This document shows, one piece after another, positions 1-6,735 of a DNA stretch of 9,681 nucleotides. Positions within the stretch are counted from its first letter, which is position 1; each line of letters starts with the position of its first letter. Origin of the DNA: an uncultured Clostridiaceae bacterium (GTDB lineage: Bacteria > Bacillota > Clostridia > Clostridiales > Oxobacteraceae); assembly GCA_937900065.1 (NCBI GenBank), contig CALCDS010000119.1:1-9681 (forward strand), in the 5' to 3' direction. The notes beneath the pieces were generated by a model. The model did no database searches and had not been told where the DNA came from. It saw only the letters and a program-made list of their open reading frames with translations. The translations under genes and the position numbers were made by a program.

Positions 1-55
1 CTGATGGTATAATATTCCTGCTGCCTGAAAGTTATCAGGTAGCACAACAGGTTAA

Positions 56-84
56 ATTATACACAAACATATCAAATCATACAA
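56..84 (-). promoter_or_regulatory. Promoter for a gene beyond the left edge
   Basis: On the minus strand TTGTAT (79-84) is followed after exactly 17 nt by a perfect TATAAT (56-61). It lies just past the zapA terminator and would start RNA near position 49, reading out of the window. A near-perfect 10-position hairpin (19-44, loop 29-34) would form at the 5' end of that RNA. The downstream gene is not visible. Confidence 0.6.
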
Positions 85-103
85 ATGAAGGAAAATAGCT
101 AGA

Positions 104-204
104 CAAAACCGCCACGCTGGTTTTCATGAACTGACCCCAAAAATATCAGATCTTTTTTGTCTGACATTTGGGGTACACTTCAGTTTTTCAGCGTGGTGGT
201 CTTG
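104..204 (-). terminator. zapA terminator hairpin with an enlarged loop
   Basis: The arms 189-204 and 104-119 pair over 16 positions with one mismatch and one wobble (core CCACGCTG / CAGCGTGG). On the minus strand the 3' arm runs into GGTTTTGTC, giving a short U-tract just after the zapA stop codon. The loop is about 69 nt instead of the usual 4-8 because it holds a separate palindrome (127-182). With that palindrome and one flanking repeat removed, the site becomes a normal hairpin with a loop of about GTTTT. That this was the original terminator is inference. Confidence 0.6.
127..182. mobile_element. Miniature palindromic element with IS3-like ends
   Basis: Two inverted ends face outward around a 7-nt centre. 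The left end, 127-150, begins TGAACTGACCCCAAA. The right end, 158-182, read inward on the other strand, begins TGAAGTGTACCCCAAA; both continue to TCAGA. They match over most of 24-25 nt with a few mismatches and short gaps. The form TG-A-TG-ACCCCAAA...GACA resembles terminal repeats of IS3-family (IS150-group) elements as I remember them. The flanks carry GTTTTCA (120-126) and GTTTTTCA (183-190), a near-exact direct repeat consistent with a target duplication. There is no coding capacity, so at most it is a MITE or an internally deleted remnant. The 7-8 bp duplication is longer than the usual 3-5 bp for IS3, so the family assignment is uncertain. Confidence 0.5.
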
Positions 205-219
205 AACAATCACATATAT

Positions 220-849
220 TTAAGCTCTATTTCCGTTCCTGCCATTTAGCTTATATTTGTCAAACTCCCTGTTGGCCTTCACAAGATCGATCTGGTTTTG
301 AAGCAATTGATTTTGCAAATCTACCAGCTTGTATTTTGATTCGGAAAGCTCCAGCTTTACTTTATCCAGCTCCTTTTGTTTGTTGGCCTTCTCACGCGCA
401 AGGAGCTCGTTTTCCTTATATGCTTTTGCGAGTTCATCATCCTTTTTCATATATTCATCATGCAGGTTCTCATACTTATTCTTCAATGTATCGAACTCTT
501 CGTCAGATTTATCGATTTTCATGAATGCATTTCCACACTGCTCCTGGAGTTTGGCATTCTCTTTCAGCACATTGTTATATTCACGTTTAAGCTCCTCAAG
601 CTGTTTTTCATAGTCTTTGCAGCTTACAGTAATGTTCTCATATTCTTTCTGGCACTTGAAAAGCTCGTTTGTAATGTTAAGCGCTGCCAGCACTGCCGCA
701 AATGTCGGGTTAAATCTTTCATGCTGGTCGTTTATCTTCTTTATCTCATTATCTACATAAGAGGCGATGCTCATTATCTCATCGGCACTCTCTTCTCCTT
801 TTATGATGTATTCGTTTCCATTTATAGTAACAGTAACCTTGTTCGCCAT
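220..849 (-). CDS. zapA: ZapA-like cell division protein with long C-terminal coiled coil
   Basis: Residues 1-70 look like the ZapA domain: the opening MANKVTVTINGNEYIIKG, then a predicted helix of the type 'ADEIMSIASYVDNEIKKI', then 'AAVLAALNITNELFK'. ZapA binds FtsZ in the cytoplasm and promotes bundling and Z-ring stability. The protein is 209 aa, about twice the usual 85-110 aa. The extra residues, about 70-200, are rich in Glu, Lys, Leu and Asn with heptad-like spacing and so look like a long coiled coil; the end (NGRNGNRA) is a short basic tail. The ATG at 849 is chosen because GAGGGG (858-863) lies 8 nt upstream; an in-frame GTG at 858 overlaps that site. zapA lies downstream of pheT here, as in Bacillus, but without the rnhC gene that bacilli have between them. 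The ZapA assignment is firm; the role of the extension is unknown. Confidence 0.88.
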   Translation of the reverse strand: MANKVTVTINGNEYIIKGEESADEIMSIASYVDNEIKKINDQHERFNPTFAAVLAALNITNELFKCQKEYENITVSCKDYEKQLEELKREYNNVLKENAKLQEQCGNAFMKIDKSDEEFDTLKNKYENLHDEYMKKDDELAKAYKENELLAREKANKQKELDKVKLELSESKYKLVDLQNQLLQNQIDLVKANREFDKYKLNGRNGNRA

Positions 850-1209
850 ATCATGCACCCCTCGCAGCCAAACGGCATAACATTATAATCAGTCCACTGT
901 AAAATTAAAATTTTTCTTGATTCAAAATGGGCTGTTTTCTATGGCCGTCTACATTGGTTATTTTTATTATAAAGCAAAATATCAATACAAAACTACCTCA
1001 ATCTTTTGCTGAAGGCATTTAAATTTGTAGTTTGTTTTACTCTTAAAGTAGACAACCTATATGATCTCAACTTTCTTTATAATATTCTTTACGATTTAGT
1101 ATTTTCCTTCTAATATTGTATAATATATAGCTTTATATTGATTTTTCAATATACCGTCTGCTGCAAATGCCTTTAAAACTCCAATATGGAAAACAACTTA
1201 TCTATCAGG
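850..1209. other. Gene-free intergenic region between pheT and zapA
   Basis: No open frame with a plausible ribosome site was found on either strand. It holds an 8-bp perfect palindrome with a T-rich loop (1134-1153), a 9-nt inverted repeat AAGGCATTT/AAATGCCTT spaced far apart (1012-1020 and 1165-1173), and several AT-rich -10-like boxes. There is only a weak terminator-like hairpin after pheT (a 4-bp TCCA/TGGA stem followed by GTTTT), so read-through from pheT into zapA is possible. Confidence 0.6.
882..910 (-). promoter_or_regulatory. Candidate zapA promoter
   Basis: A perfect TATAAT (882-887, minus strand) has only a poor -35 match, TTTTAA (905-910), at 17 nt. Initiation near 875 would leave a 26-nt leader containing the zapA ribosome site. 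A second perfect TATAAT lies at 966-971, also without a good -35. Confidence 0.35.
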
Positions 1210-3603
1210 TTACAGCCTTAATTGTGCACCTAAGTTTGATTCTACTGATTTGATTATTGAATCATGCACCTTGTTGACTTCATCATCCTTCAGCGTCCTG
1301 CAATCTGATCTGTAAATGATAGAGTAAGCAATGCTTTTTTTGCCTTCAGGTATCTGTTTGCCCTCATAAACATCGAAAAGCTTTATGCTCTCGATCAGAT
1401 TGCCTCCCTTTTCCCTTATTATATCCTCGATTTCCGATGCCATAATGTTTCTGTCAACCAATAATGCCATATCCCTCTCAATCGAAGGATACTTTGGAAG
1501 AGGTTTGAAATGCTTATCAAGTTCAGATAGACTCACTATTTCATCAAAATCCAGTTCACAGATATATACATGCTTTGGTATGTCAAATCTTTCGATTATA
1601 TCCGGGTGTATCTCGCCGACTATACCTATATTTTTTCGCTTAACCTCTAGTTTTGCAGTCTTGCCGGGATGGAATGTAGCATTATCAGATTCCCTTTTGA
1701 ATTCATATTTTCTAATTCCAAGGCTTTGAAGCAGCAATTCAATGCATCCTTTTATATCATAAAAATCACAATCCCCATACATCCCTATCACAAGCATATT
1801 CTTCTCTTCAGGAAGTTTGGAAATTTTATCATCCAAAGGCCAGTAAACCCTTCCAAGCTCAAAGAAACCTGCGCTCTCTATCTTTTTGCTGTAATTTCTT
1901 GCTATGACCTCAAGCATGCTCGGGATAAGCGTGGTCCTCATTATGCTTAAATCCCTGCCTAATGGGTTTAATATGGTTATTGTATTTCTCAGGGCGCTGT
2001 TTTTAGGGATGTTTATCTTATCAAAATCATCGGGGCTTACGATTGAATATGTTATTGTTTCATAAAGCCCTGAACCTGTAAGTATATCCCTTGCAATACC
2101 CTCTATCTTCTGCTCACGGTTCAAGCCGCCTTCCAAAGCTTCACCCTTGATCCTCGTCGATTCTATATTATTGTATCCGTATATCCTCGCTATTTCCTCG
2201 GCTATATCTTCTTCAAGCTCTATATCAGCTCTAAACGTAGGTATGACGGCTTTCATCACGTCCTTATCCTTATCCACGACATCGATTTTCAGGCTTTCAA
2301 GTATTGAAACCATTTTATCTTTTGGTATATCTGTTCCCAAAAATCTATTTATCCTGTCAGGTGATATATCGACTGTCCAGGGCCTAAGCTCATTATCGTA
2401 ATTATCCACTACTCCTGATACCACTTCTCCGGCTTTAAGCTCTACGACAAGTTCGGCTGCTCTGTTTAAAGCATCCAAAGCAATATTCGGATCGATCCCT
2501 TTCTCAAACCTTGAAGAAGCTTCGGTCCTGAATCCTAATTTTTTGGATGTCAACCTCACTGACGTTCCATTGAAATTGGCTGTTTCAAACAATATGTTGC
2601 TGGATTTTTCCGTAACCTCGGAATCCTCGCCTCCCATGACACCTGCAACGACCAGAGGTTTTTCAGGATCGGCAATCACAAGCATTGAATTGTCAAGCTT
2701 TCTGTCCTTTCCATCAAGCGTCTTAAGATTTTCACCGTCCTTTGCCCTTCTTACGATTATCTTCTTTCCTGAAATCTTGTCATAGTCAAATGCATGAAGA
2801 GGCTGGCCGTATTCAAGCATTACATAATTGGTTATATCGACTATATTGTTTATGGGCCTTACTCCGGCATCCTTTAACCTTTCCTTCATCCAGTCAGGTG
2901 ATTCTTCAATTTTTACATTTCTGACAATCCTTACGCCATATCTTGTGCACAAATCCTTTGCCTTTATTTCAACATCTATAAAATCATTGACATCCTGGCC
3001 ATTCTCTTTGACATGTATTTCAGGGATGCTCAATGGCCTGTTGAAAGTAACAGAGGCTTCCCTTGCCATCCCTATCATGCTGAGGCAATCCGGCCTGTTG
3101 GAAGTTATCTCAAAATCTATGACTGCATTTCCTAAATTGAGAACATCCTTTATGTCAACTCCGACTTTAGTATCTTCAGGAAGTATATAAATGCCTGCGG
3201 CAGCATTTGGCACATATTCTCCAAGACCGAGTTCAGCTGCTGAACAAAGCATGCCGTTTGATTCAAGTCCTCTCAGTTTCCCTCTTTTTATCTTGACTCC
3301 TCCTGGAAGTTTGGAACCATGAAGTGCCACAGGGACTATCTGCCCTTCTCTGACATTATCGGCGCCGGTTATTATCTGTATGGTCTCACTTCCAACATCC
3401 ATCTGGCACACAACTAATTTTTCAGCATTCGGATGTTTTTCGATCTTGACTATCCTGCCTGTCACAACATTTTCTATTTCCTTGCCGGTTTCTATTACTT
3501 CCTCGACCTTTGAGCCTGACATCGTCATTCTATCGGCAAACTCTTGCGGATCTATATCATCAATCTTTACATATTCATTCAACCATTTTAAAGGTACAAG
3601 CAT
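1210..3603 (-). CDS. pheT: Phenylalanine--tRNA ligase beta subunit
   Basis: The beta chain of the cytoplasmic alpha2-beta2 enzyme that charges tRNA-Phe; it binds tRNA and hydrolyses mischarged Tyr-tRNA-Phe. The product is 797 aa, normal for the family (about 800). Domains in order: N-terminal MLVPLKWLNEYV; an EMAP-II-like tRNA-binding OB fold at about 39-148 (HPNAEKLVVCQMDVG, GMLCSAAELGL); the B3/4 editing domain at about 210-385, opening with YGVRIVRNVKIEESPDW and NNIVDITNYVMLEYGQPLHAFD; B5 at about 400-470; the catalytic-like core; and a C-terminal FDX-ACB anticodon-binding domain from about 704 (PKYPSIERDMALLVD). The start at 3603 is supported by AAAGGAGG seven nt upstream; the frame stays open 17 codons further upstream but that part runs through an intergenic palindrome. 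It lies 90 nt after pheS and is probably co-transcribed from the T-box promoter. Confidence 0.97.
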   Translation of the reverse strand: MLVPLKWLNEYVKIDDIDPQEFADRMTMSGSKVEEVIETGKEIENVVTGRIVKIEKHPNAEKLVVCQMDVGSETIQIITGADNVREGQIVPVALHGSKLPGGVKIKRGKLRGLESNGMLCSAAELGLGEYVPNAAAGIYILPEDTKVGVDIKDVLNLGNAVIDFEITSNRPDCLSMIGMAREASVTFNRPLSIPEIHVKENGQDVNDFIDVEIKAKDLCTRYGVRIVRNVKIEESPDWMKERLKDAGVRPINNIVDITNYVMLEYGQPLHAFDYDKISGKKIIVRRAKDGENLKTLDGKDRKLDNSMLVIADPEKPLVVAGVMGGEDSEVTEKSSNILFETANFNGTSVRLTSKKLGFRTEASSRFEKGIDPNIALDALNRAAELVVELKAGEVVSGVVDNYDNELRPWTVDISPDRINRFLGTDIPKDKMVSILESLKIDVVDKDKDVMKAVIPTFRADIELEEDIAEEIARIYGYNNIESTRIKGEALEGGLNREQKIEGIARDILTGSGLYETITYSIVSPDDFDKINIPKNSALRNTITILNPLGRDLSIMRTTLIPSMLEVIARNYSKKIESAGFFELGRVYWPLDDKISKLPEEKNMLVIGMYGDCDFYDIKGCIELLLQSLGIRKYEFKRESDNATFHPGKTAKLEVKRKNIGIVGEIHPDIIERFDIPKHVYICELDFDEIVSLSELDKHFKPLPKYPSIERDMALLVDRNIMASEIEDIIREKGGNLIESIKLFDVYEGKQIPEGKKSIAYSIIYRSDCRTLKDDEVNKVHDSIIKSVESNLGAQLRL

Positions 3604-3622
3604 TTTTTCTCCTCCTTTAGTT

Positions 3623-3688
3623 GGGGACATTTCTCGATGGGATATAACACACATCTGTTTAATATAACCAGGTAAGAAAAGTGTCCCC
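3623..3688. repeat. Palindromic element between pheS and pheT
   Basis: Arms 3623-3635 (GGGGACATTTCTC) and 3676-3688 (GAAAAGTGTCCCC) form a 13-position inverted repeat: seven perfect GC-rich pairs (GGGGACA/TGTCCCC), one mismatch, then five pairs including a wobble. The loop is 40 nt and contains GTTATAT twice. There is no U-run after it, so it is not a typical intrinsic terminator. It ends just upstream of the pheT ribosome site. Its compact form and terminal repeats suggest a small dispersed element, but I see no target duplication and only one copy in the window. Confidence 0.5.
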
Positions 3689-3693
3689 TTTCA

Positions 3694-4713
3694 TTAAAAC
3701 TGGTTTAAAAATCTGATATCATTTTCATAGAAAAGCCTTATATCGTTGATTCCGTATTTGATCATGGCCACTCTCTCAAGTCCTACTCCAAATGCAAAAC
3801 CGCTGTATTTTCTGTGATCTATTTTGCAAAATTCAAGCACCTTAGGATGCACCATGCCGCAGCCCAGTATCTCAACCCAACCCGTGCCTTTGCAAACGCT
3901 GCAACCTGCCCCTTTGCAAACGCTGCAGCTTACATCTAGTTCCGCACTTGGCTCGGTGAAGTTGAAATGATGGGGCCTGAATTTGGTTTTTGTATCCTCT
4001 CCAAACAATTTTCTTGCAAATATATCCAATGTGCCCTTTAAATTGCCCATTGTTATGCCATCATCCACAACCAGACCTTCTATCTGCGTAAACACAGGAG
4101 AATGTGACGCATCAGGCGTATCAGACCTGTAAACCCTTCCCGGCACTATTATCCTTATAGGCGGTTTGTTCTTCTCCATATACCTTGCCTGCATAGGGGA
4201 TGTCTGTGTCCTTAAAAGCACTTCGTCATTTATATAAAATGTATCCTGCACATCTCTTGCCGGATGGTTTTTTGGGATATTCATAGCTTCAAAATTATAA
4301 TAATCCAGTTCGACTTCGGGACCTTCGACCACCAAAAATCCCATTCCCGTAAAAATCTCCTTAATTTCATCAAGCACTATGGTAAGGGGATGTCTTGCAC
4401 CTCTATTTTTAATCCTTCCCGGCATAGATATATCGATTATTTCGCTCTTTAACTTTTCATGCCTCTCTCTTTCCTTCACTGATTCCAATGCCTCATTTAT
4501 GAGTTCTTCGATTTCAGACCTTATTTCATTTGCCAGTTTTCCTATTACAGGCCTCTCCTCACTGTCAAGCGACCCCATACCCCTCAGTATGGCAGTCAAG
4601 CTTCCTTTTTTGCCCAGATACTTTACTCTGACATTATCAAGCTCTATTGCATTCGATGCTTTTTTTATATCCTCTGATGCTTCTTTTTTGATTTTCAGCA
4701 GCTGGTCTCTCAT
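3694..4713 (-). CDS. pheS: Phenylalanine--tRNA ligase alpha subunit
   Basis: The catalytic chain of the class II enzyme that activates Phe and loads it on tRNA-Phe. The 339-aa product has the N-terminal tRNA-binding coiled coil (about 1-85) and the class II core. Motif 1 is near GARHPLTIVLDEI (105-117), motif 2 is VYRSDTPDASHSPVFTQIEG (195-214), and motif 3 is GFAFGVGLERVAMI (305-318). Ala307 occupies the position of the substrate-pocket alanine (A294 in E. coli). A Cys pair cluster, CSVCKGAGCSVCKGTGW (263-279), matches the Firmicute form. Three ATGs lie in tandem at 4719, 4716 and 4713. AAGGAG (4721-4726) is 1, 4 and 7 nt from them, so the third is preferred; the first would add two Met. It is controlled by the upstream T-box and transcribed with pheT. 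Confidence 0.96.
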   Translation of the reverse strand: MRDQLLKIKKEASEDIKKASNAIELDNVRVKYLGKKGSLTAILRGMGSLDSEERPVIGKLANEIRSEIEELINEALESVKERERHEKLKSEIIDISMPGRIKNRGARHPLTIVLDEIKEIFTGMGFLVVEGPEVELDYYNFEAMNIPKNHPARDVQDTFYINDEVLLRTQTSPMQARYMEKNKPPIRIIVPGRVYRSDTPDASHSPVFTQIEGLVVDDGITMGNLKGTLDIFARKLFGEDTKTKFRPHHFNFTEPSAELDVSCSVCKGAGCSVCKGTGWVEILGCGMVHPKVLEFCKIDHRKYSGFAFGVGLERVAMIKYGINDIRLFYENDIRFLNQF

Positions 4714-4754
4714 CATCATTCTCCTTCCTTATTTTATCGATTCTTAAAGGTATT

Positions 4755-4786
4755 AAAAAAACTCCATCCACAGCAAGGGACGGAGT
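4755..4786 (-). terminator. T-box attenuator terminator
   Basis: ACTCCGTCC and GGATGGAGT pair over 9 positions (one G-U) around an 8-nt loop and are followed by a run of seven T on the minus strand (4755-4761). The 5' half overlaps the antiterminator strand CCGTCCC, so the two structures exclude each other. Confidence 0.93.
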
Positions 4787-5060
4787 TTATTCCGCGGTAC
4801 CACCCAAATTGGCAAAACCCGACTTTATCTCATAACGGGAGTTCCGTCAAGGCCTAATATCATTTCAGCCTTGAAGTTCAGGAGCGAACTCTTCGCATTT
4901 CCTTATCCTAAAGCCGCTCTCAGTCATCGGCGGCAATTCCCTGTAGGAAAGAAATACTACTCCTCTCCATCATTACCATACTATATAACGAGGCGGTACA
5001 TATCCCACACTTGTGGTGGCATCTGCCGCTTCATTTCCAGGCAAGGCTTTTTTGCCTCGC
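4755..5060 (-). promoter_or_regulatory. T-box riboswitch for tRNA-Phe
   Basis: The leader RNA of pheS-pheT reads from high to low coordinates. Stem I carries the GA-rich and AGTAGTA (4955-4961) internal-loop sequences. The specifier is UUC (4873-4875) in the context GAAC-UUC-A, a Phe codon. Stem III is CCCG...CGGG (4818-4839). The conserved T-box is GGGTGGTACCGCGG (4792-4805). Its UGGU pairs with the tRNA acceptor end ACCA, which fits the A discriminator of tRNA-Phe. The antiterminator is GGG-[bulge]-GCGG with CCGU-CCC. The competing terminator is a 9-bp hairpin at 4761-4786 with seven U. Uncharged tRNA-Phe would favour read-through. The 5' boundary is approximate. Confidence 0.95.
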
Positions 5061-5111
5061 TCTAGCGCACTAAATATAAAAAAATTCTACTGATACAATA
5101 TAATATACTGA

Positions 5112-5139
5112 ATTATAACATATTGAAACGTTTTGTCAA
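5112..5139 (-). promoter_or_regulatory. Consensus promoter of the pheST T-box operon
   Basis: TTGACA (5134-5139) and TATAAT (5112-5117) are both perfect sigma-A boxes, 16 nt apart. Initiation near 5105 gives a leader of about 390 nt ending at pheS. It sits just after the stop codon of the methyltransferase gene, with no terminator visible between. Confidence 0.88.
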
Positions 5140-5150
5140 TGCTTAACAAA

Positions 5151-5960
5151 TCATAGCTTCCCATGCATTTGTATCCTTTTTCTTACGACCTCAAACATCA
5201 ATATGCCCCCGGCCACAGCTGCATTCAATGATTCAGCCATGCCTGGCATCGGTATCTTTATCAGCCTGTCAGCTTTCATTATCATTTCAGAATCTGCACC
5301 CTTTGCCTCATTGCCTATAACTATCACAGTCTTACCAGCGTATGATTCCTGGTAATAGGCACTGTTCCCTTCAAGGCTTGATACATATATGGTAAAGCCC
5401 TTTGCCTTCATTGTATCTATCACATCATATATATCAGGTACCGATATCACAGGAACATGAAAGATGGAACCCATAGTAGAGCGAAGCACCTTCGGGCTGT
5501 ATGGGTCCACTGTTCCTTGAGATAAAACGACGCCCTCGGCACCTGCGGCATCGGCAGTTCTGATTATTGTGCCGAGATTTCCGGGATCCTGCAGCCTATC
5601 TGCTATTATCAAAAAATCTTTGCTGTCAATCAGCCATTTTAAATCAACATTTGGTTTCTCAACAATTGCAACAATCCCCTGGGGTGTTTCAGTGCCGCAT
5701 AGTTCCTCCACCAATCCGCTTTTGGTCGTATAAAACTTTATATCCTTTTTAAATGCGGTCTCCTTCAAAGTCTTTATCCTGTCATTGTCTAATGCTTCCG
5801 AGCAAAGGCAATATTCTACATGCGCTTTGGATTCAATCGCCTCTTCAACCGATCTTATGCCTTCGATCACAAACCGGTTGTTCTGCTGCCTGTATTTTTT
5901 TATTTTTAATTTTCTGCTCTGCTTAACAATATTGTTTTCTCTGCTCTCGATCCTATCCAA
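5151..5960 (-). CDS. TrmH/SpoU-family RNA 2'-O-methyltransferase (YsgA/RlmP type)
   Basis: A SAM-dependent SPOUT enzyme of 269 aa. An N-terminal L30e-like substrate-binding domain (about 25-100; FVIEGIRSVEEAI) precedes the knotted SpoU domain. Motif 1 is DPGNLGTIIRTADAAG (Asn128, Arg134); motif 2 is VIVIGNEAKG (about 212-221); motif 3 is PMPGMAESLNAAVA (237-250). Together these form the cofactor knot and catalytic Arg. It aligns end to end with B. subtilis YsgA, which also lies near pheS and has been reported to methylate 23S rRNA G2553 (RlmP). The exact target here is inferred. The start is TTG at 5960: AAGGGG lies 8 nt upstream and the resulting MDRIESRENNIVK matches YsgA's MKQIESAKNQKVK. 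An ATG at 5990 lacks a ribosome site and is almost at the predicted transcription start. Confidence 0.85.
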   Translation of the reverse strand: MDRIESRENNIVKQSRKLKIKKYRQQNNRFVIEGIRSVEEAIESKAHVEYCLCSEALDNDRIKTLKETAFKKDIKFYTTKSGLVEELCGTETPQGIVAIVEKPNVDLKWLIDSKDFLIIADRLQDPGNLGTIIRTADAAGAEGVVLSQGTVDPYSPKVLRSTMGSIFHVPVISVPDIYDVIDTMKAKGFTIYVSSLEGNSAYYQESYAGKTVIVIGNEAKGADSEMIMKADRLIKIPMPGMAESLNAAVAGGILMFEVVRKRIQMHGKL

Positions 5961-5999
5961 CGGCATCACCCCTTCAGGGTATGATTTCATTCAATCATT

Positions 6000-6029
6000 A
6001 TTATATCCAAATATTGACTTTGCTAACAA
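6000..6029 (-). promoter_or_regulatory. Promoter of the SpoU methyltransferase gene
   Basis: TTGTTA (6024-6029) and a perfect TATAAT (6000-6005) are separated by 18 nt in the 107-nt gap after the ktrA-like gene. Predicted initiation near 5993 gives a leader of about 33 nt to the TTG start. Confidence 0.6.
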
Positions 6030-6067
6030 ATATGCATTTGCAAAACACTTAGTGCAGCCTGAACACA

Positions 6068-6724
6068 TCACTTGCCGTCTTTGATCTCGTTAAGCTCCTC
6101 ATTTCCTCCTATGACCACAATCACATCATCTTTTAAGATAACATCATCTGCTCCAGGAGAAATATTTATATCGCCGTTTCGCTTTATAGCCATAACATTC
6201 ATGCCATATTTTGAACGCATGTTCAATTCCCTAAGCGACTTTCCTACCCAATCAGGTATGGCCGCTATTTCAGCTATACTGTAATCCGATGATAGTTCAA
6301 TATAGTCCAGTATATTGGATGAAGCAAGATTGTGGGCAACTCTGGTGCCCATATCCCTTTCAGGGAACACAACCCTGTCCGCTCCTATCTTATAGAGCAC
6401 TTTGGCATGTATCTCGCTCTGCGCCTTAGCTACCACGTATTTGACACCGAGCTCCTTCACAAGCAATGTCGCCATTATGCTTCCCTGAACATCATCGCCC
6501 ATTCCAATTACCGCAACATCAAAATTCCTTATTCCTGTTGACTTCAATACGTTTTCATCAGTTCCGTCGGCCTGTACGGCATGGGTAACACTATCAGATA
6601 TTTCCTGGACCGCAGCTTCAGAAATATCGATCGCAAGAACATCATTGCCCAATGCATAAAGCGTTCTGGCAACGCTGGAACCGAAACGTCCCAATCCGAT
6701 GACAACAAACTGCTTTGAACTCAT
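6068..6724 (-). CDS. ktrA: KtrA/TrkA-type RCK subunit of potassium transporter
   Basis: The cytoplasmic regulatory ring subunit of a Ktr-type K+ uptake system, 218 aa (normal for KtrA). The N-terminal RCK domain is a Rossmann fold with the nucleotide loop GLGRFG (10-15) and an acidic residue at the end of strand 2 (AID, Asp33), binding ATP/ADP or NAD(H). The C-terminal RCK_C domain is at about 137-218, the part that binds c-di-AMP in studied Ktr proteins. It resembles B. subtilis KtrA closely (THAV, IRNF, LVKELGV, KAQ, IGADRVVFPERDMG). The start at 6724 has AAGGAGG six nt upstream, and that site overlaps the stop codon of the ktrB-like gene, so the two are probably translationally coupled. 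There is an 11-nt gap between them. TrkA is the alternative name used in many annotations. Confidence 0.92.
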   Translation of the reverse strand: MSSKQFVVIGLGRFGSSVARTLYALGNDVLAIDISEAAVQEISDSVTHAVQADGTDENVLKSTGIRNFDVAVIGMGDDVQGSIMATLLVKELGVKYVVAKAQSEIHAKVLYKIGADRVVFPERDMGTRVAHNLASSNILDYIELSSDYSIAEIAAIPDWVGKSLRELNMRSKYGMNVMAIKRNGDINISPGADDVILKDDVIVVIGGNEELNEIKDGK

Positions 6725-6735
6725 ATTAATCCTCC

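Noticed and set aside
376..888. A 170-codon hydrophobic open frame on the plus strand opposite zapA
   Set aside because: It is the complement of the Lys/Glu-rich coiled coil, which produces a false membrane-like protein. It starts without a ribosome site.
3604..3654. A 17-residue N-terminal extension of PheT
   Set aside because: It runs through the intergenic palindrome, has no ribosome site, and the known PheT start (MLVPLKWL) follows a well-placed GGAGG.
5041..5060. The hairpin with GCAAGGC/GCCTCGC arms as a terminator of the methyltransferase gene
   Set aside because: It lies downstream of the pheST promoter, has no U-run after it on the minus strand, and is part of the T-box leader.
4871..5065. 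A 64-codon open frame on the plus strand in the pheS leader
   Set aside because: The stretch is fully explained as T-box RNA on the other strand.
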